The translations under genes and the position numbers were made by a program. Shown here one piece after another: positions 51,829 through 60,604 of a stretch of DNA of 64,000 nt. The notes beneath the pieces were generated by a model. It was given only the letters and a program-made list of their open reading frames with translations. It did not search any database and was not told where the DNA came from. This DNA comes from Leptolinea sp964424035 (GTDB lineage Bacteria > Chloroflexota > Anaerolineae > Anaerolineales > Anaerolineaceae), in the NCBI GenBank assembly GCA_964424035.1, contig CAYRHB010000002.1, positions 1 to 64,000 on the forward strand, in the 5' to 3' direction. Numbering within the stretch: the first letter of the stretch is position 1; each line of letters opens with the position of its first letter.

Positions 51829-52443
51829 ATGGCGTTCAAGATTCTGGCACGGATATCAATCCCAATCCTAGTTATCTGTGTGGTAGCCACGGGATGTGCA
51901 TCCCACAGCAGCACCTCTACGTTGTTGCCGCCCCAGGAAACAACGACTCCCACACAACCTCCAATCTCCACCCCCACCATCCAGAAATTATCAATTCCGG
52001 AGAGTTGGAGTATTTCCGACGTGGTCACCACCAGCGAGCTCGCTGATCTGACCGGTTACGCGGATTATCAATACCTTCTTCCTGAATATGACGATCCGGA
52101 GGGTGGCGAACCCGCGGGAATCTTCTGGAATGTATTTACAGCTACCGTTCAAATCGAATTCAGGGCGCATAGATATGGGGGATTGGAAAAACTCGAGGAT
52201 TACCGGACGGCAGCCGTTCCGGGTAGTCTGGTCTGGTTGGAATCACCCCTTTGGGATACGGGCTGTTTCTACTGGTTGGACGAATGGACGGCTGAAATTG
52301 TTGCTGTCCGGAAGGACGCCTGTTACTTCATATCGTTTGTCCCCTCTGCGTATCCGGATTTTACAGCAGTTGATCTGGCTGAAAAGCTGATGCGAATGTT
52401 TATCCAAAATCAAGATGTCAATATCGGGAGGAATCAAGAATGA
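51829..52443 (+). CDS. Lipoprotein of unknown family
   Basis: A 204-residue protein. A signal peptide ends in the lipobox VATGC (Cys at about residue 23), followed by a Ser/Thr/Pro-rich spacer to about residue 55. The mature domain (~150 residues, SISDVVTTSELADLTGYADYQYLLPE to SAYPDFTAVDLAEKLM) is not one I recognise. GGGGGAG lies about 12 bases upstream, rather far from the ATG. It overlaps the next lipoprotein gene by four bases, so the two probably act together at the cell surface. Confidence 0.75.
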   Translation: MAFKILARISIPILVICVVATGCASHSSTSTLLPPQETTTPTQPPISTPTIQKLSIPESWSISDVVTTSELADLTGYADYQYLLPEYDDPEGGEPAGIFWNVFTATVQIEFRAHRYGGLEKLEDYRTAAVPGSLVWLESPLWDTGCFYWLDEWTAEIVAVRKDACYFISFVPSAYPDFTAVDLAEKLMRMFIQNQDVNIGRNQE

Positions 52444-53087
52444 GAAGATTGGTATTCCATCTGCTGTTTGTTGTACTTATGGTTTCCCTGTTGACCGGAT
52501 GTGGCGGCGAACCAGCGGAACCCGCCCCACCACCAAAATCTGAGCCTGTGCAGGCAACACTCCAACCGGTAAAATCTATGGCAACTGTCGAAGAACCCGC
52601 CACGCCGGTACCAACCGAAACTACTTCCCCCGCAGGTCCGGTTCTGGGAGCCGATGGGAAACCAATCCTATTCCCTGATGGAGTGCCGGTCCCCCTGCCC
52701 GAAGACCTGGGGATTTACAACCTGACCTATTACGGCTACCAGACAGCCACGATGAAGGAATTTGTGCCCAATGATGTGTTCAAAGATAAGGCGAAATATT
52801 CCGACACCGACCGGAAGAATGCCCGAACAGCTCTACAATACATCCTCGATTCAATGACCGTGCAGGAAGAAGCCCAGGGAGCGAAGGTAAACCAGAATGT
52901 GTATGGCTGGCACTTGCTTGCCCGTATCCACGCTCACCGGTATTATGACACCGGGGATGAGCAGGAATTGGAAACAGCACTTTCCTTCTACGAAAAATGC
53001 CGTGAACAGGAATACGCGGCATCCATTGGCGACCACCAGGCACTGCTGCTGGCAGCCGGACGTGACTTGCCGGACGAATGGAAATAG
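52440..53087 (+). CDS. Lipoprotein of unknown family
   Basis: A 215-residue protein with a signal peptide and lipobox LLTGC (Cys at about residue 21), a Pro-rich spacer to about residue 70, and a mostly helical C-terminal half with NARTALQYILDS and ALSFYEKCREQEYAASIGDHQALLLAAGRDL, which may be TPR-like. Function unknown. GGGAGG is well placed upstream and inside the previous gene. A bidirectional terminator follows. Confidence 0.75.
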   Translation: MRRLVFHLLFVVLMVSLLTGCGGEPAEPAPPPKSEPVQATLQPVKSMATVEEPATPVPTETTSPAGPVLGADGKPILFPDGVPVPLPEDLGIYNLTYYGYQTATMKEFVPNDVFKDKAKYSDTDRKNARTALQYILDSMTVQEEAQGAKVNQNVYGWHLLARIHAHRYYDTGDEQELETALSFYEKCREQEYAASIGDHQALLLAAGRDLPDEWK

Positions 53088-53136
53088 CATTGAAATGACT
53101 GACAGATCATTTCAATTGATTCGCCCACGCTGAAAT

Positions 53137-53168
53137 AAATAAGACCGGTCAAAAGACCGGACTTATTT
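53137..53168. terminator. Bidirectional terminator between convergent genes
   Basis: AAATAAG-A-CCGGTC (53137-53150), loop AAAA, GACCGG-A-CTTATTT (53155-53168), with one A-A mismatch. A- and T-rich outer arms make it suitable for both the rightward lipoprotein unit and the leftward transporter gene. Confidence 0.82.
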
Positions 53169-53184
53169 GTCTGTATTTGAGATT

Positions 53185-55122
53185 CTATACCTGGTACGGA
53201 ACTTCTATAATCACCAATCCGGGTTTGAACAGGAAACCAAACCGCAACATGAGGGCTGTCTGATTGTGCAGCAGGTTCTCCCACCAGTTATGCGGAATGA
53301 ACTGTGGCACCACAACCGTAACGATCTCATTTGGCTGTCGGATGGAAAGGATATGGCTCACATATTCCATGACCGGTTCAACCAGTAAGCGGTATGGCGA
53401 TTCCAGAATGACCAGGCGCGTACCCTGCCCGTAGATCTCCCATTTTTCCCTGACCTTCTGGGATTCCACCGGGTCAATGGATACATGGATGGAGGTCACA
53501 TCTTCCGTTAAAGTCCGGGCATAGGTCAGCGCGGCCAATGATCCGCGATGAACACCGGCGATCAGCACAATGACCCTGTGCCGGTTGATGTTCAAGGAGG
53601 AATAATTTTGCAGGGATAGTTTGTCCGCTACTTTTTTATAGTGTTTGTGAATCGAATAGAAGATAAAGACGATCACCGGGATCAAAATAACGATAACCCA
53701 GGCACCATCTTTAAACTTTGTAATGGCAAATACGAACATCACGATCAGCGTGAGGATCGCGCCAAAACCGTTGACACACAACTTGAAGATCCATTGACTG
53801 TCATACTTGACAATAGATCCAGCCTCTTCGATTTGTTCATCCTTGGCCAGATGGCCGGATTTCCACCAGCGACGCGCCATCCCTGTTTGCGACAGAGTAA
53901 ATGACAGGAACACGCCAATCGCATAAAGTGGAATGAGGCGGGTCACACTGGCCTGGAAAATGATGATCAAAAAAGATGACACGGCTGCCAGGGTGATAAT
54001 TCCGCGTGAATATACAAGGCGGCTGCCGCGGAAGGTCATCTGCCGCGGTAGGTATCCGTCACCGGCCTGCAAGGCGGAAAGGCGGGGAAAATCAGCAAAA
54101 GCGGTGTTGGCGGCCATGATCAGGATGACAGCTGTTCCGGCGATAAGCGCCAGGTACATGAAACCCTGTCCTCCGAAAACGGTGCGTCCAAGCTGCGAAA
54201 TAACCGTTTCCGCTTCAGAAGGAACCGCGTGGATCGGCCCGACCAGGAAGGAAATCCCCAGGAACAGGGACGCCAGAATTCCGGCCATCCAGACCAGGGT
54301 GATACCGGCATTACGGCTGCGTGGTTCTTTGAATGCCGTGATGCCATTGGAAATGGCTTCAATACCCGTCAGGGCTGCGGTTCCGCTGGAAAACGCATGG
54401 AGCAGCAGGAAGGGGGTAATCGCTGATACCAATCCTTCGGTATGGAAGACCGGCGGATTGACGACGGTCCCAAGGGAACCGGTGAAATACCGGAAGAACC
54501 CCGTCCCCACGGTGATGAACATGGTGGCAACAAAGAAATACGTGGGAATGGCAAAAGCCATACCCGATTCCTTGACACCACGCAGGTTGATCAGCATGAC
54601 AAACAGCACCATGACCACTGCCAGCTCAACCCGATAGGTATACAAATTCGGGAAAGCGGATGTGATCTGCGCGACACCGGAAGACACAGAAACGGCGACC
54701 GTCAACACATAGTCGGTCAACAAAGCCGCTCCGGCGATCTGTGCCGGGAACTCACCCAGGTTATCGCGTGCCACAATGTAGGCGCCGCCACCACCCGGAT
54801 AGGCATGCACGGTCTGCTCATAGGAAATGGTTACAATGGCCATCAGGGTAACGATCGCCAGGGAAATAGGGAAAACATATCCCAGAGCCTGCGTACCGGC
54901 ATACGCCAGGATGATCAAGATCTCCTGGGAGGCATACGCGGTGGATGACAGCGCGTCTGAAGCGAAAACAGCCAGACCAATCAACTTTCCGATCGTCTGA
55001 TTGGGGGCATCGGCGGTTTGCAGCGGATTCCCGATCAGCCAGTTACGCAGGGATTTCTGCGGTTTTGTATTTGAGCAGGCTTCCCGGATGTAATCGTCTG
55101 CCGGATATGTTTCTATTTCCAT
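53185..55122 (-). CDS. KimA-like potassium/proton symporter (APC superfamily), copy 1
   Basis: A 645-residue protein: a short cytoplasmic N-terminus, about 12 membrane helices to residue ~460, then a ~170-residue cytoplasmic C-terminal domain. SDALSSTAYASQEILIILAYAG, HAYPGGGGAYIVARDNLGE, LLTDYVLTVAVSVSSGVAQITSAFP and the C-terminal VVPQFIPHNWWENLLHNQTALMLRF match Bacillus KimA (YdaO) in order and spacing. KimA imports K+ and is shut by c-di-AMP at the C-terminal domain. A closely similar gene of identical length lies directly upstream. A general amino-acid permease is the alternative. Confidence 0.82.
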   Translation of the reverse strand: MEIETYPADDYIREACSNTKPQKSLRNWLIGNPLQTADAPNQTIGKLIGLAVFASDALSSTAYASQEILIILAYAGTQALGYVFPISLAIVTLMAIVTISYEQTVHAYPGGGGAYIVARDNLGEFPAQIAGAALLTDYVLTVAVSVSSGVAQITSAFPNLYTYRVELAVVMVLFVMLINLRGVKESGMAFAIPTYFFVATMFITVGTGFFRYFTGSLGTVVNPPVFHTEGLVSAITPFLLLHAFSSGTAALTGIEAISNGITAFKEPRSRNAGITLVWMAGILASLFLGISFLVGPIHAVPSEAETVISQLGRTVFGGQGFMYLALIAGTAVILIMAANTAFADFPRLSALQAGDGYLPRQMTFRGSRLVYSRGIITLAAVSSFLIIIFQASVTRLIPLYAIGVFLSFTLSQTGMARRWWKSGHLAKDEQIEEAGSIVKYDSQWIFKLCVNGFGAILTLIVMFVFAITKFKDGAWVIVILIPVIVFIFYSIHKHYKKVADKLSLQNYSSLNINRHRVIVLIAGVHRGSLAALTYARTLTEDVTSIHVSIDPVESQKVREKWEIYGQGTRLVILESPYRLLVEPVMEYVSHILSIRQPNEIVTVVVPQFIPHNWWENLLHNQTALMLRFGFLFKPGLVIIEVPYQV

Positions 55123-55145
55123 AATAATAATCCTATTTCAACAAA

Positions 55146-55165
55146 CGATACACATTTGTGTATCG
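55146..55165. promoter_or_regulatory. 20-bp palindrome in the leader of transporter copy 1
   Basis: CGATACACA-TT-TGTGTATCG (55146-55165), perfect 9-bp arms, ends 24 bases before the ATG at 55122. It looks like a dimeric repressor operator. No matching site was seen upstream of copy 2, so the two transporters are probably controlled differently. Confidence 0.65.
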
Positions 55166-55360
55166 CAATGATCTCAACTTTACATCCTATCGGAAATATA
55201 TAAAAAATATATGTGAGGAAACAGAAAAAAAATAAAGAAAATATAAAGATATCGTTCAAAATATATAATCTTGAGCGTGGATTTACCCCCTATTAAATTC
55301 CCTATCGGTGACCTTGTTCAGGGCATTCATAGGGGCGCAATACGGAAATTTCAAATACAT

Positions 55361-57298
55361 TTAAACCTGATAAGGCACCTCAATAATCACCAGCCCGGGT
55401 TTGAATAGAAAACCGAACCGCAACATCAAAGCTGTCTGATTGTGAAGGAAATTTTCCCACCAGTGTCGGGGCACAAACTGGGGAACAACCACAGTAAGAA
55501 TCTCATTTCGCTGCCGGAGAGCCAGTAAATTGCTGATATAGTCCATCACCGGTTCAACCAATAACCGGTAAGGGGAGTCCAGGATAACCAATCGCGTTCC
55601 GTCTCCATACATTTCCCATTTGGTCCGAACTTTCTGAGATTCTACGGGATCAACTGAAACGTGAACACAGGTAACATCATCTGAAAGTGAACGGGCGTAT
55701 GCGAGAGCGGCCAGTGATCCACGGTGTACACCGGCTATCAACACAACAACCCGGTGCCGTCTTATGGATATGGATGTGAAATTTTCCAATGAGAGTTTGC
55801 GGGCGAGATTTTTATAATGATGGTGGATAGAAAAGAATCCAGCCACCAGTACGGGTACCAGAAGAATTATGATCCAGGCGCCATCATGGAATTTCGTAAC
55901 AGCAAAGACGATCATAACAACGGCAGTGCAAACCGCGCCAAATCCATTGATGAACATCTTTATTGACCATTTTTTATCGTATCTGACCACCGAGCCCGGT
56001 TCAACAATTTCTTCATCTTTCTTTAGATGCCCTGATTTCCACCAACGGCGGGCCATTCCAGCTTGAGACAGGGTAAACGACAGAAAAACACCAATTGCGT
56101 AAAGCGGGATGAGACGGGTCACACTAGCCTCGAAAATAATGATCAACAGGGATGAAATAATCGCAAGGGTAATGATTCCCCGTGAAAATACCAACCGGCT
56201 TCCTTTAAATGTCATTTGCCGGGGAAGAAATCCATCTCCGGCATGGAGAGCCGATAACCGCGGAAAATCAGCAAAAGCTGTATTGGCTGCCATTATCAAG
56301 ATCACCGCCGTACCGGAGATCAAGGCCAGATACATTACACCCTGACCGCCAAAAATTGTACGTCCGAGTTGCGAGATCACTGTCTCTTCTTCCGAAGGAA
56401 CCGCGTGGATGGGTCCAGCCAGGAAGGAGATGCCCAGAAACAGGGTAGCCAGAATAACAGACATCCAGATCAATGTAATCCCCGCATTCTTGCTGCGTGG
56501 TTCCTTGAAGGCTGTAATACCATTGGATATTGCCTCAATACCGGTCAAAGCCGCTGTACCGCTTGAAAATGCATGAAGAAGCAGGAACGGGGTTATCGCA
56601 GATGCGACTAGATTTTCAGTAATCGCCGGAGGGTTATTGACAACGCCAAGAGATCCGGTTAAATACCGGAGGAAACCATACCCCACTGTGATAAACATGG
56701 TACCGACAAAGAAATACGTCGGGATGGCAAATGCCACCCCCGATTCTTTGACACCCCTGAGATTGATGAGCATGATGAGGAGTACCATCAAAACACCAAG
56801 TTCTACACGATAGCGGTACATTTCAGGAAAAGCCGAAGTAATTTGAGCTACTCCAGATGAGATGGAAACCGCCACTGTGAGAATGTAATCGGTGAGCAAT
56901 GCCGCTCCGGCTGTTTGAGCGGGTAGCTCCCCCAGATTATCCCGTGCTACTATGTAGGCTCCACCTCCGCCCGGGTAAGCATGGATCGTTTGCTCATATG
57001 AAATGGAAACAATTGCCATCAGGGTTACAATTCCCAGGGAGATAGGAAAAACATAACCCAGTGCCTGTGTTCCCACATATGCCAGAATGATCAGGATCTC
57101 CTGGGAGGCATAAGCTGTGGATGAAAGTGCATCAGACGCGAAAACCGCAAGGCCTATCAATTTTCCGATGGTTTGATTGGGTGCATCCGCCGTTAATAAC
57201 GGGTTTCCGATTAACCAATTGTGCCAGGCTTTACGGGGGGAAACATTCGTACATGATTCGATGATTGTCGTATTGGTAAACTCAGATTGAATTTCCAT
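55361..57298 (-). CDS. KimA-like potassium/proton symporter (APC superfamily), copy 2
   Basis: Also 645 residues and colinear with copy 1 from end to end, including an identical run of 28 residues at the C-terminus that begins LHNQTALMLRFGFLFKPG. The two differ most in the first ~25 residues and in the cytoplasmic C-terminal domain (GEFPAQ versus GELPAQ; ITKFKDGAW versus VTKFHDGAW). Many codons differ at third positions, so the duplication is not recent. The intergenic gap is 238 bases, so a separate promoter for copy 1 is likely. Function as for copy 1. Confidence 0.82.
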   Translation of the reverse strand: MEIQSEFTNTTIIESCTNVSPRKAWHNWLIGNPLLTADAPNQTIGKLIGLAVFASDALSSTAYASQEILIILAYVGTQALGYVFPISLGIVTLMAIVSISYEQTIHAYPGGGGAYIVARDNLGELPAQTAGAALLTDYILTVAVSISSGVAQITSAFPEMYRYRVELGVLMVLLIMLINLRGVKESGVAFAIPTYFFVGTMFITVGYGFLRYLTGSLGVVNNPPAITENLVASAITPFLLLHAFSSGTAALTGIEAISNGITAFKEPRSKNAGITLIWMSVILATLFLGISFLAGPIHAVPSEEETVISQLGRTIFGGQGVMYLALISGTAVILIMAANTAFADFPRLSALHAGDGFLPRQMTFKGSRLVFSRGIITLAIISSLLIIIFEASVTRLIPLYAIGVFLSFTLSQAGMARRWWKSGHLKKDEEIVEPGSVVRYDKKWSIKMFINGFGAVCTAVVMIVFAVTKFHDGAWIIILLVPVLVAGFFSIHHHYKNLARKLSLENFTSISIRRHRVVVLIAGVHRGSLAALAYARSLSDDVTCVHVSVDPVESQKVRTKWEMYGDGTRLVILDSPYRLLVEPVMDYISNLLALRQRNEILTVVVPQFVPRHWWENFLHNQTALMLRFGFLFKPGLVIIEVPYQV

Positions 57299-57320
57299 TC
57301 CAAGAACTCTCTAATATGCC

Positions 57321-57360
57321 ATCCCGGAGATTTCCGGATTTCTAGATTGCTAGATGGGAT
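57321..57360 (-). other. Nested inverted repeats in the leader of transporter copy 2
   Basis: ATCCC/GGGAT (57321-57325, 57356-57360) encloses CCGGA/TCCGG (57324-57328, 57333-57337) and TCTAG/CTAGA (57341-57345, 57350-57354). Read leftward this could fold as a three-way junction about 23 bases before the start codon, though the outer and first inner stems share two bases and cannot both form fully. It does not match the c-di-AMP (ydaO) riboswitch. Confidence 0.4.
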
Positions 57361-57546
57361 GTTATCTCTCTGATATAAAATTTTTAGGTGGAGTTTATGA
57401 AATTTGATTAAGAAAAAATAAAGACAAAAATCCGGCAATTATTGAGAAAAGCCGGGCTGTCAGATTATATGAAGGGAATAAAATGGTTGTAAGGTCGTTC
57501 TATAAAGTAAAATTGTTGCGTTTATATTACTGGAGGATTTAATCTA

Positions 57547-58119
57547 TTGGATATCGCGTCAACCATATTTATTTCAATTGGGCTGGCCATGGATGCATTT
57601 GCCGTCTCCCTGGGGGTTGGGACCAGCCCTTCACAGAACAACGAACCTTCCTGGCGGCGGGTCTCACGCATGGCTCTGCATTTCGGGATTTTCCAGGGGC
57701 TGATGGCCATTCTCGGCTGGCTGGCCGGTTCAACCATAGCGAATTTGATCAGCGCACTGGACCATTGGATCGCGTTCATCCTACTCGGATGGGTCGGTGG
57801 ACGAATGATTCAAGCCGGGTTCTCACCGGAAGACAGCTGTCGATGTGAGGATATTACTCACGGGCGGACCTTGCTTGTGCTTTGTGTAGCCACCAGCATT
57901 GATGCCCTGGCAGTTGGGTTGTCCCTGGCCATGCTTCAAGTCAATATCTGGACAGCATCCGCCATGATCGGAGTGGTGACTCTTTTTCTTTCACTGGTTG
58001 GCGGATTTTCCGGTCACCTGATGGGCGCAAAATTCGGCAAACGTATGGAAGCCCTGGGCGGGATGCTGCTGATCTTCATTGGATTGAGGATTCTGTACAC
58101 GCATTTATCCGGGAGCTGA
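57547..58119 (+). CDS. mntP: Manganese efflux pump
   Basis: A 190-residue MntP with six membrane helices in two repeats. The acidic motifs GLAMDAFAVSLGVG in helix 1 and TSIDALAVGLSLA in helix 4 carry the paired Asp residues that handle Mn2+. HFGIFQGLMAILGWLAG is another landmark. It exports Mn2+ and protects against excess. The start is TTG at 57547 with GGAGG 10 bases upstream. No yybP-ykoY manganese riboswitch was recognised. It ends 8 bases before the stop of the convergent HD-GYP gene. Confidence 0.92.
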   Translation: MDIASTIFISIGLAMDAFAVSLGVGTSPSQNNEPSWRRVSRMALHFGIFQGLMAILGWLAGSTIANLISALDHWIAFILLGWVGGRMIQAGFSPEDSCRCEDITHGRTLLVLCVATSIDALAVGLSLAMLQVNIWTASAMIGVVTLFLSLVGGFSGHLMGAKFGKRMEALGGMLLIFIGLRILYTHLSGS

Positions 58120-58127
58120 ACGTTATT

Positions 58128-60215
58128 CTACCGGTTGTCCTCTCTGACAAGCAGTGCCATGAACGCATCAACAACTTTCGGGTCAAAATGGCGGCCCGAC
58201 TCTGCCCGCAGGTAGTCAAGGACTTTATCGTCCGGCCAGGCTTTCCGGTAGGGACGGTCTGACCGCAGGGCGTCCCACACATCCACTATGGCAAACAACC
58301 GCGCGGCGAAGGGGATCTGTTCGCCGCGAAGGCCGCGCGGATAACCGGATCCATCCCATTTCTCATGATGGCAACTTGGAATATCCAACGCGCGGTGCAG
58401 GTAGCCAATGGGAGAAAGCATTTCATACGCGAACTGCGGGTGCTTGCGCATGATTATCCATTCATCTTCAGTCAATGGACCGGGTTTACGGAGGATCTGG
58501 TCAGGTACACCCACTTTCCCAATGTCATGCAACAATGCGCCGCGTTTTATATGGATGAGATCTTCATTCTTGATACCCATGGCTTCTGCCAGTTTGAGGG
58601 TCATATCCACCACGCGCAGGGTATGGTCTTCCGTTTCATTGTCACGCAGATCGAGCGCGCGCGACCAGCCTTCAATGGTGGCGTCATAGGCGATTCGCAG
58701 GTCAATATTCGTTTTCTGGAGGCCTTCCACCATTTCAGAACTATCGATCGCGATCGATACCTGCCCGGCCAGGGTTTCAAGATATGCCATCCACTCTGCA
58801 TCAGGGGAAAAAGGATCCCGGCAGAATACTTCCAGCACACCTTTTACCTCTGCCCGCGCCAGAAGCGGGATGCCCCAGTAATTTTTGAATCCTTCCTTCC
58901 TCCACATGGAAAGGAAACCATCCGGAAGGTCAGTGTCTGTCGAAGAGCTGATATGGATTAGACGCCGTTCCAGGATGGCTCTTTCAGCCAGTGCGATGCG
59001 GTGTCTTAATTCCCCCGGATCCACAGACCGGGAGATGAATCCACTTCCACAGGCATATTCAAAACCCAGCGAAAACCGGTTGAACAGGATGACATCCGCA
59101 GCATCCACTTCCAGCTGTTCCATGATCAGCTTCAATATGGAGGTGAGTGTCTCGCGAAGGTCCATGTTCGCGTTGATGGCCATATCAATACTATGGATGG
59201 CTTCGAGCCGCCGGAGTTGCTTTTCCACATGTTCCTGGTTGCGTTTGTTTTCAATGGCAATAGCCAGGCTGTTCGATAAAGCGGATATATCCTGCTCATC
59301 ATGCTCATTGAAAGCGTTTTTATCTTTGCTGCAAAGGGCAGCCACGCCCAGCAGGTTGTTCTCAAAAAAGACGGGAATGAAGAGGGCAGATTTTATGGAT
59401 GCATCCATGGTGATCCAGCGGGGATCGGCTGTCGTATCACCGATGTTGATCACCTCACCGGTTTTAGCGGATATCCCGACCAATCCTTTCTCTTCCCCCA
59501 GCCTGAAATTCAGTCGGTCTTTATATGTGGTTTCTGTTTCGGAAGAAAAACCGGCGCATGAACTCAATTCAAGCAGTTTTGAAACCGGGTCATAATTGAA
59601 ATAGTTGGCCTGCTGGTATCCCGCCGTTTCTATGATCGTATTCAGCACATTCTTTATCATATCGTCGGATGGTTTGACCGTGGTTAATTCACAACTGGCC
59701 TGGTACAGGGCAGCCAGCAACTTATTGGCCCGTTCAAGCTGAAGCATTTTTTCTTCCAGCTTGCGAACCAGTGTCTCGCTATACGTTTTGTAATATTCAT
59801 CCGCTGATCTGTTCGGCACAATTTCTGTTTCCGAACCCGCCATTCTTGTGGAAGAAAAAACTTCATCCAGGGCTTTAAGCAGATCGTCCGGGTCCATGGG
59901 TTTTACCAGAAACTTGTCCGCTCCCAGGCTCAGGGCAAAAGATTCATCCTTTTCATCGGTATATGTCGCGGTGTAGAAAATAAAGGGGATGTGTTTTAGG
60001 GCATCGCTGGTTTTCCAGGCGCGGCACAGGTTGAATCCATCCATGGTTGGCATCAAAATGTCGGAGATCACCAGATCCGGCGGGTTTGAAAGGGCTTTGT
60101 CCAGGCCTTCTTTCCCATTGGCAGCTTTACTCACGCCATAACCATTGGATTGAAGGAGGATCTCCAACATATAGAGATTTTGCGGATTGTCTTCAACGAT
60201 CAATATTGTTTTCAT
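58128..60215 (-). CDS. Response regulator with two GAF domains and HD-GYP phosphodiesterase
   Basis: A 695-residue soluble protein. REC domain at ~1-120 (ILIVEDNPQNLYMLEILLQSNGY, acceptor Asp in VISDILMPTMDGF, KP near residue 106); a helical linker; GAF at ~175-320; GAF at ~335-490; and HD-GYP at ~510-690 with HDIGK, HHEKWDGSGYPRGL and the metal His residues intact. It should cleave c-di-GMP to pGpG or GMP when phosphorylated. It is the last gene of an operon with its histidine kinase and a small response regulator, 14 bases after the latter. Confidence 0.92.
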   Translation of the reverse strand: MKTILIVEDNPQNLYMLEILLQSNGYGVSKAANGKEGLDKALSNPPDLVISDILMPTMDGFNLCRAWKTSDALKHIPFIFYTATYTDEKDESFALSLGADKFLVKPMDPDDLLKALDEVFSSTRMAGSETEIVPNRSADEYYKTYSETLVRKLEEKMLQLERANKLLAALYQASCELTTVKPSDDMIKNVLNTIIETAGYQQANYFNYDPVSKLLELSSCAGFSSETETTYKDRLNFRLGEEKGLVGISAKTGEVINIGDTTADPRWITMDASIKSALFIPVFFENNLLGVAALCSKDKNAFNEHDEQDISALSNSLAIAIENKRNQEHVEKQLRRLEAIHSIDMAINANMDLRETLTSILKLIMEQLEVDAADVILFNRFSLGFEYACGSGFISRSVDPGELRHRIALAERAILERRLIHISSSTDTDLPDGFLSMWRKEGFKNYWGIPLLARAEVKGVLEVFCRDPFSPDAEWMAYLETLAGQVSIAIDSSEMVEGLQKTNIDLRIAYDATIEGWSRALDLRDNETEDHTLRVVDMTLKLAEAMGIKNEDLIHIKRGALLHDIGKVGVPDQILRKPGPLTEDEWIIMRKHPQFAYEMLSPIGYLHRALDIPSCHHEKWDGSGYPRGLRGEQIPFAARLFAIVDVWDALRSDRPYRKAWPDDKVLDYLRAESGRHFDPKVVDAFMALLVREDNR

Positions 60216-60229
60216 GGATCATCCTGTCC

Positions 60230-60601
60230 TCAGGCCGGAAAATAACGCTCAACCTGCAGCATAAAGGTTTCGGGGTCAATGGGTTTTTCAATGTAACCGC
60301 TGCATCCGGCTGCCATGGCCTGTTCCCGGTCTCCCGGCATGGCATACGATGTCACTGCGATTATCGGAGTCGTTTCAAGACCCGGTTTCTTGCGGATCTC
60401 ACGGGCTACCGCATAACCGTCCATTACTGGTAATTGTATATCGAGCAGGATCAGATCAGGCTCATTCTGCACTGCTTTGGTCACACCCTCCCCGCCATTT
60501 CGCGCCTGGATGACCTGATAACCATTCCTTTCAAGAATGAACGTAACCAGGTACAGGTTTTGTTCGTTGTCTTCTATCACCAACACATTGAAACTCTTCA
60601 T
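60230..60601 (-). CDS. Single-domain response regulator
   Basis: A 123-residue REC-only protein: VIEDNEQNLYLVTFILERNGY, the phosphoacceptor Asp in LILLDIQLPVMDGYAV, and the conserved TSYAMPG...GYIEKPID. It has the DivK-like look of regulators that pass phosphate or bind partner proteins instead of DNA. It starts 3 bases past the stop of the kinase gene. It could carry phosphate between the kinase and the HD-GYP protein or act as a sink. Confidence 0.92.
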   Translation of the reverse strand: MKSFNVLVIEDNEQNLYLVTFILERNGYQVIQARNGGEGVTKAVQNEPDLILLDIQLPVMDGYAVAREIRKKPGLETTPIIAVTSYAMPGDREQAMAAGCSGYIEKPIDPETFMLQVERYFPA

Positions 60602-60604
60602 CGC

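Noticed and set aside
55123..55360. Search for a c-di-AMP riboswitch upstream of the KimA-like genes
   Set aside because: None of the conserved blocks of the ydaO class was seen here or at 57299-57546.
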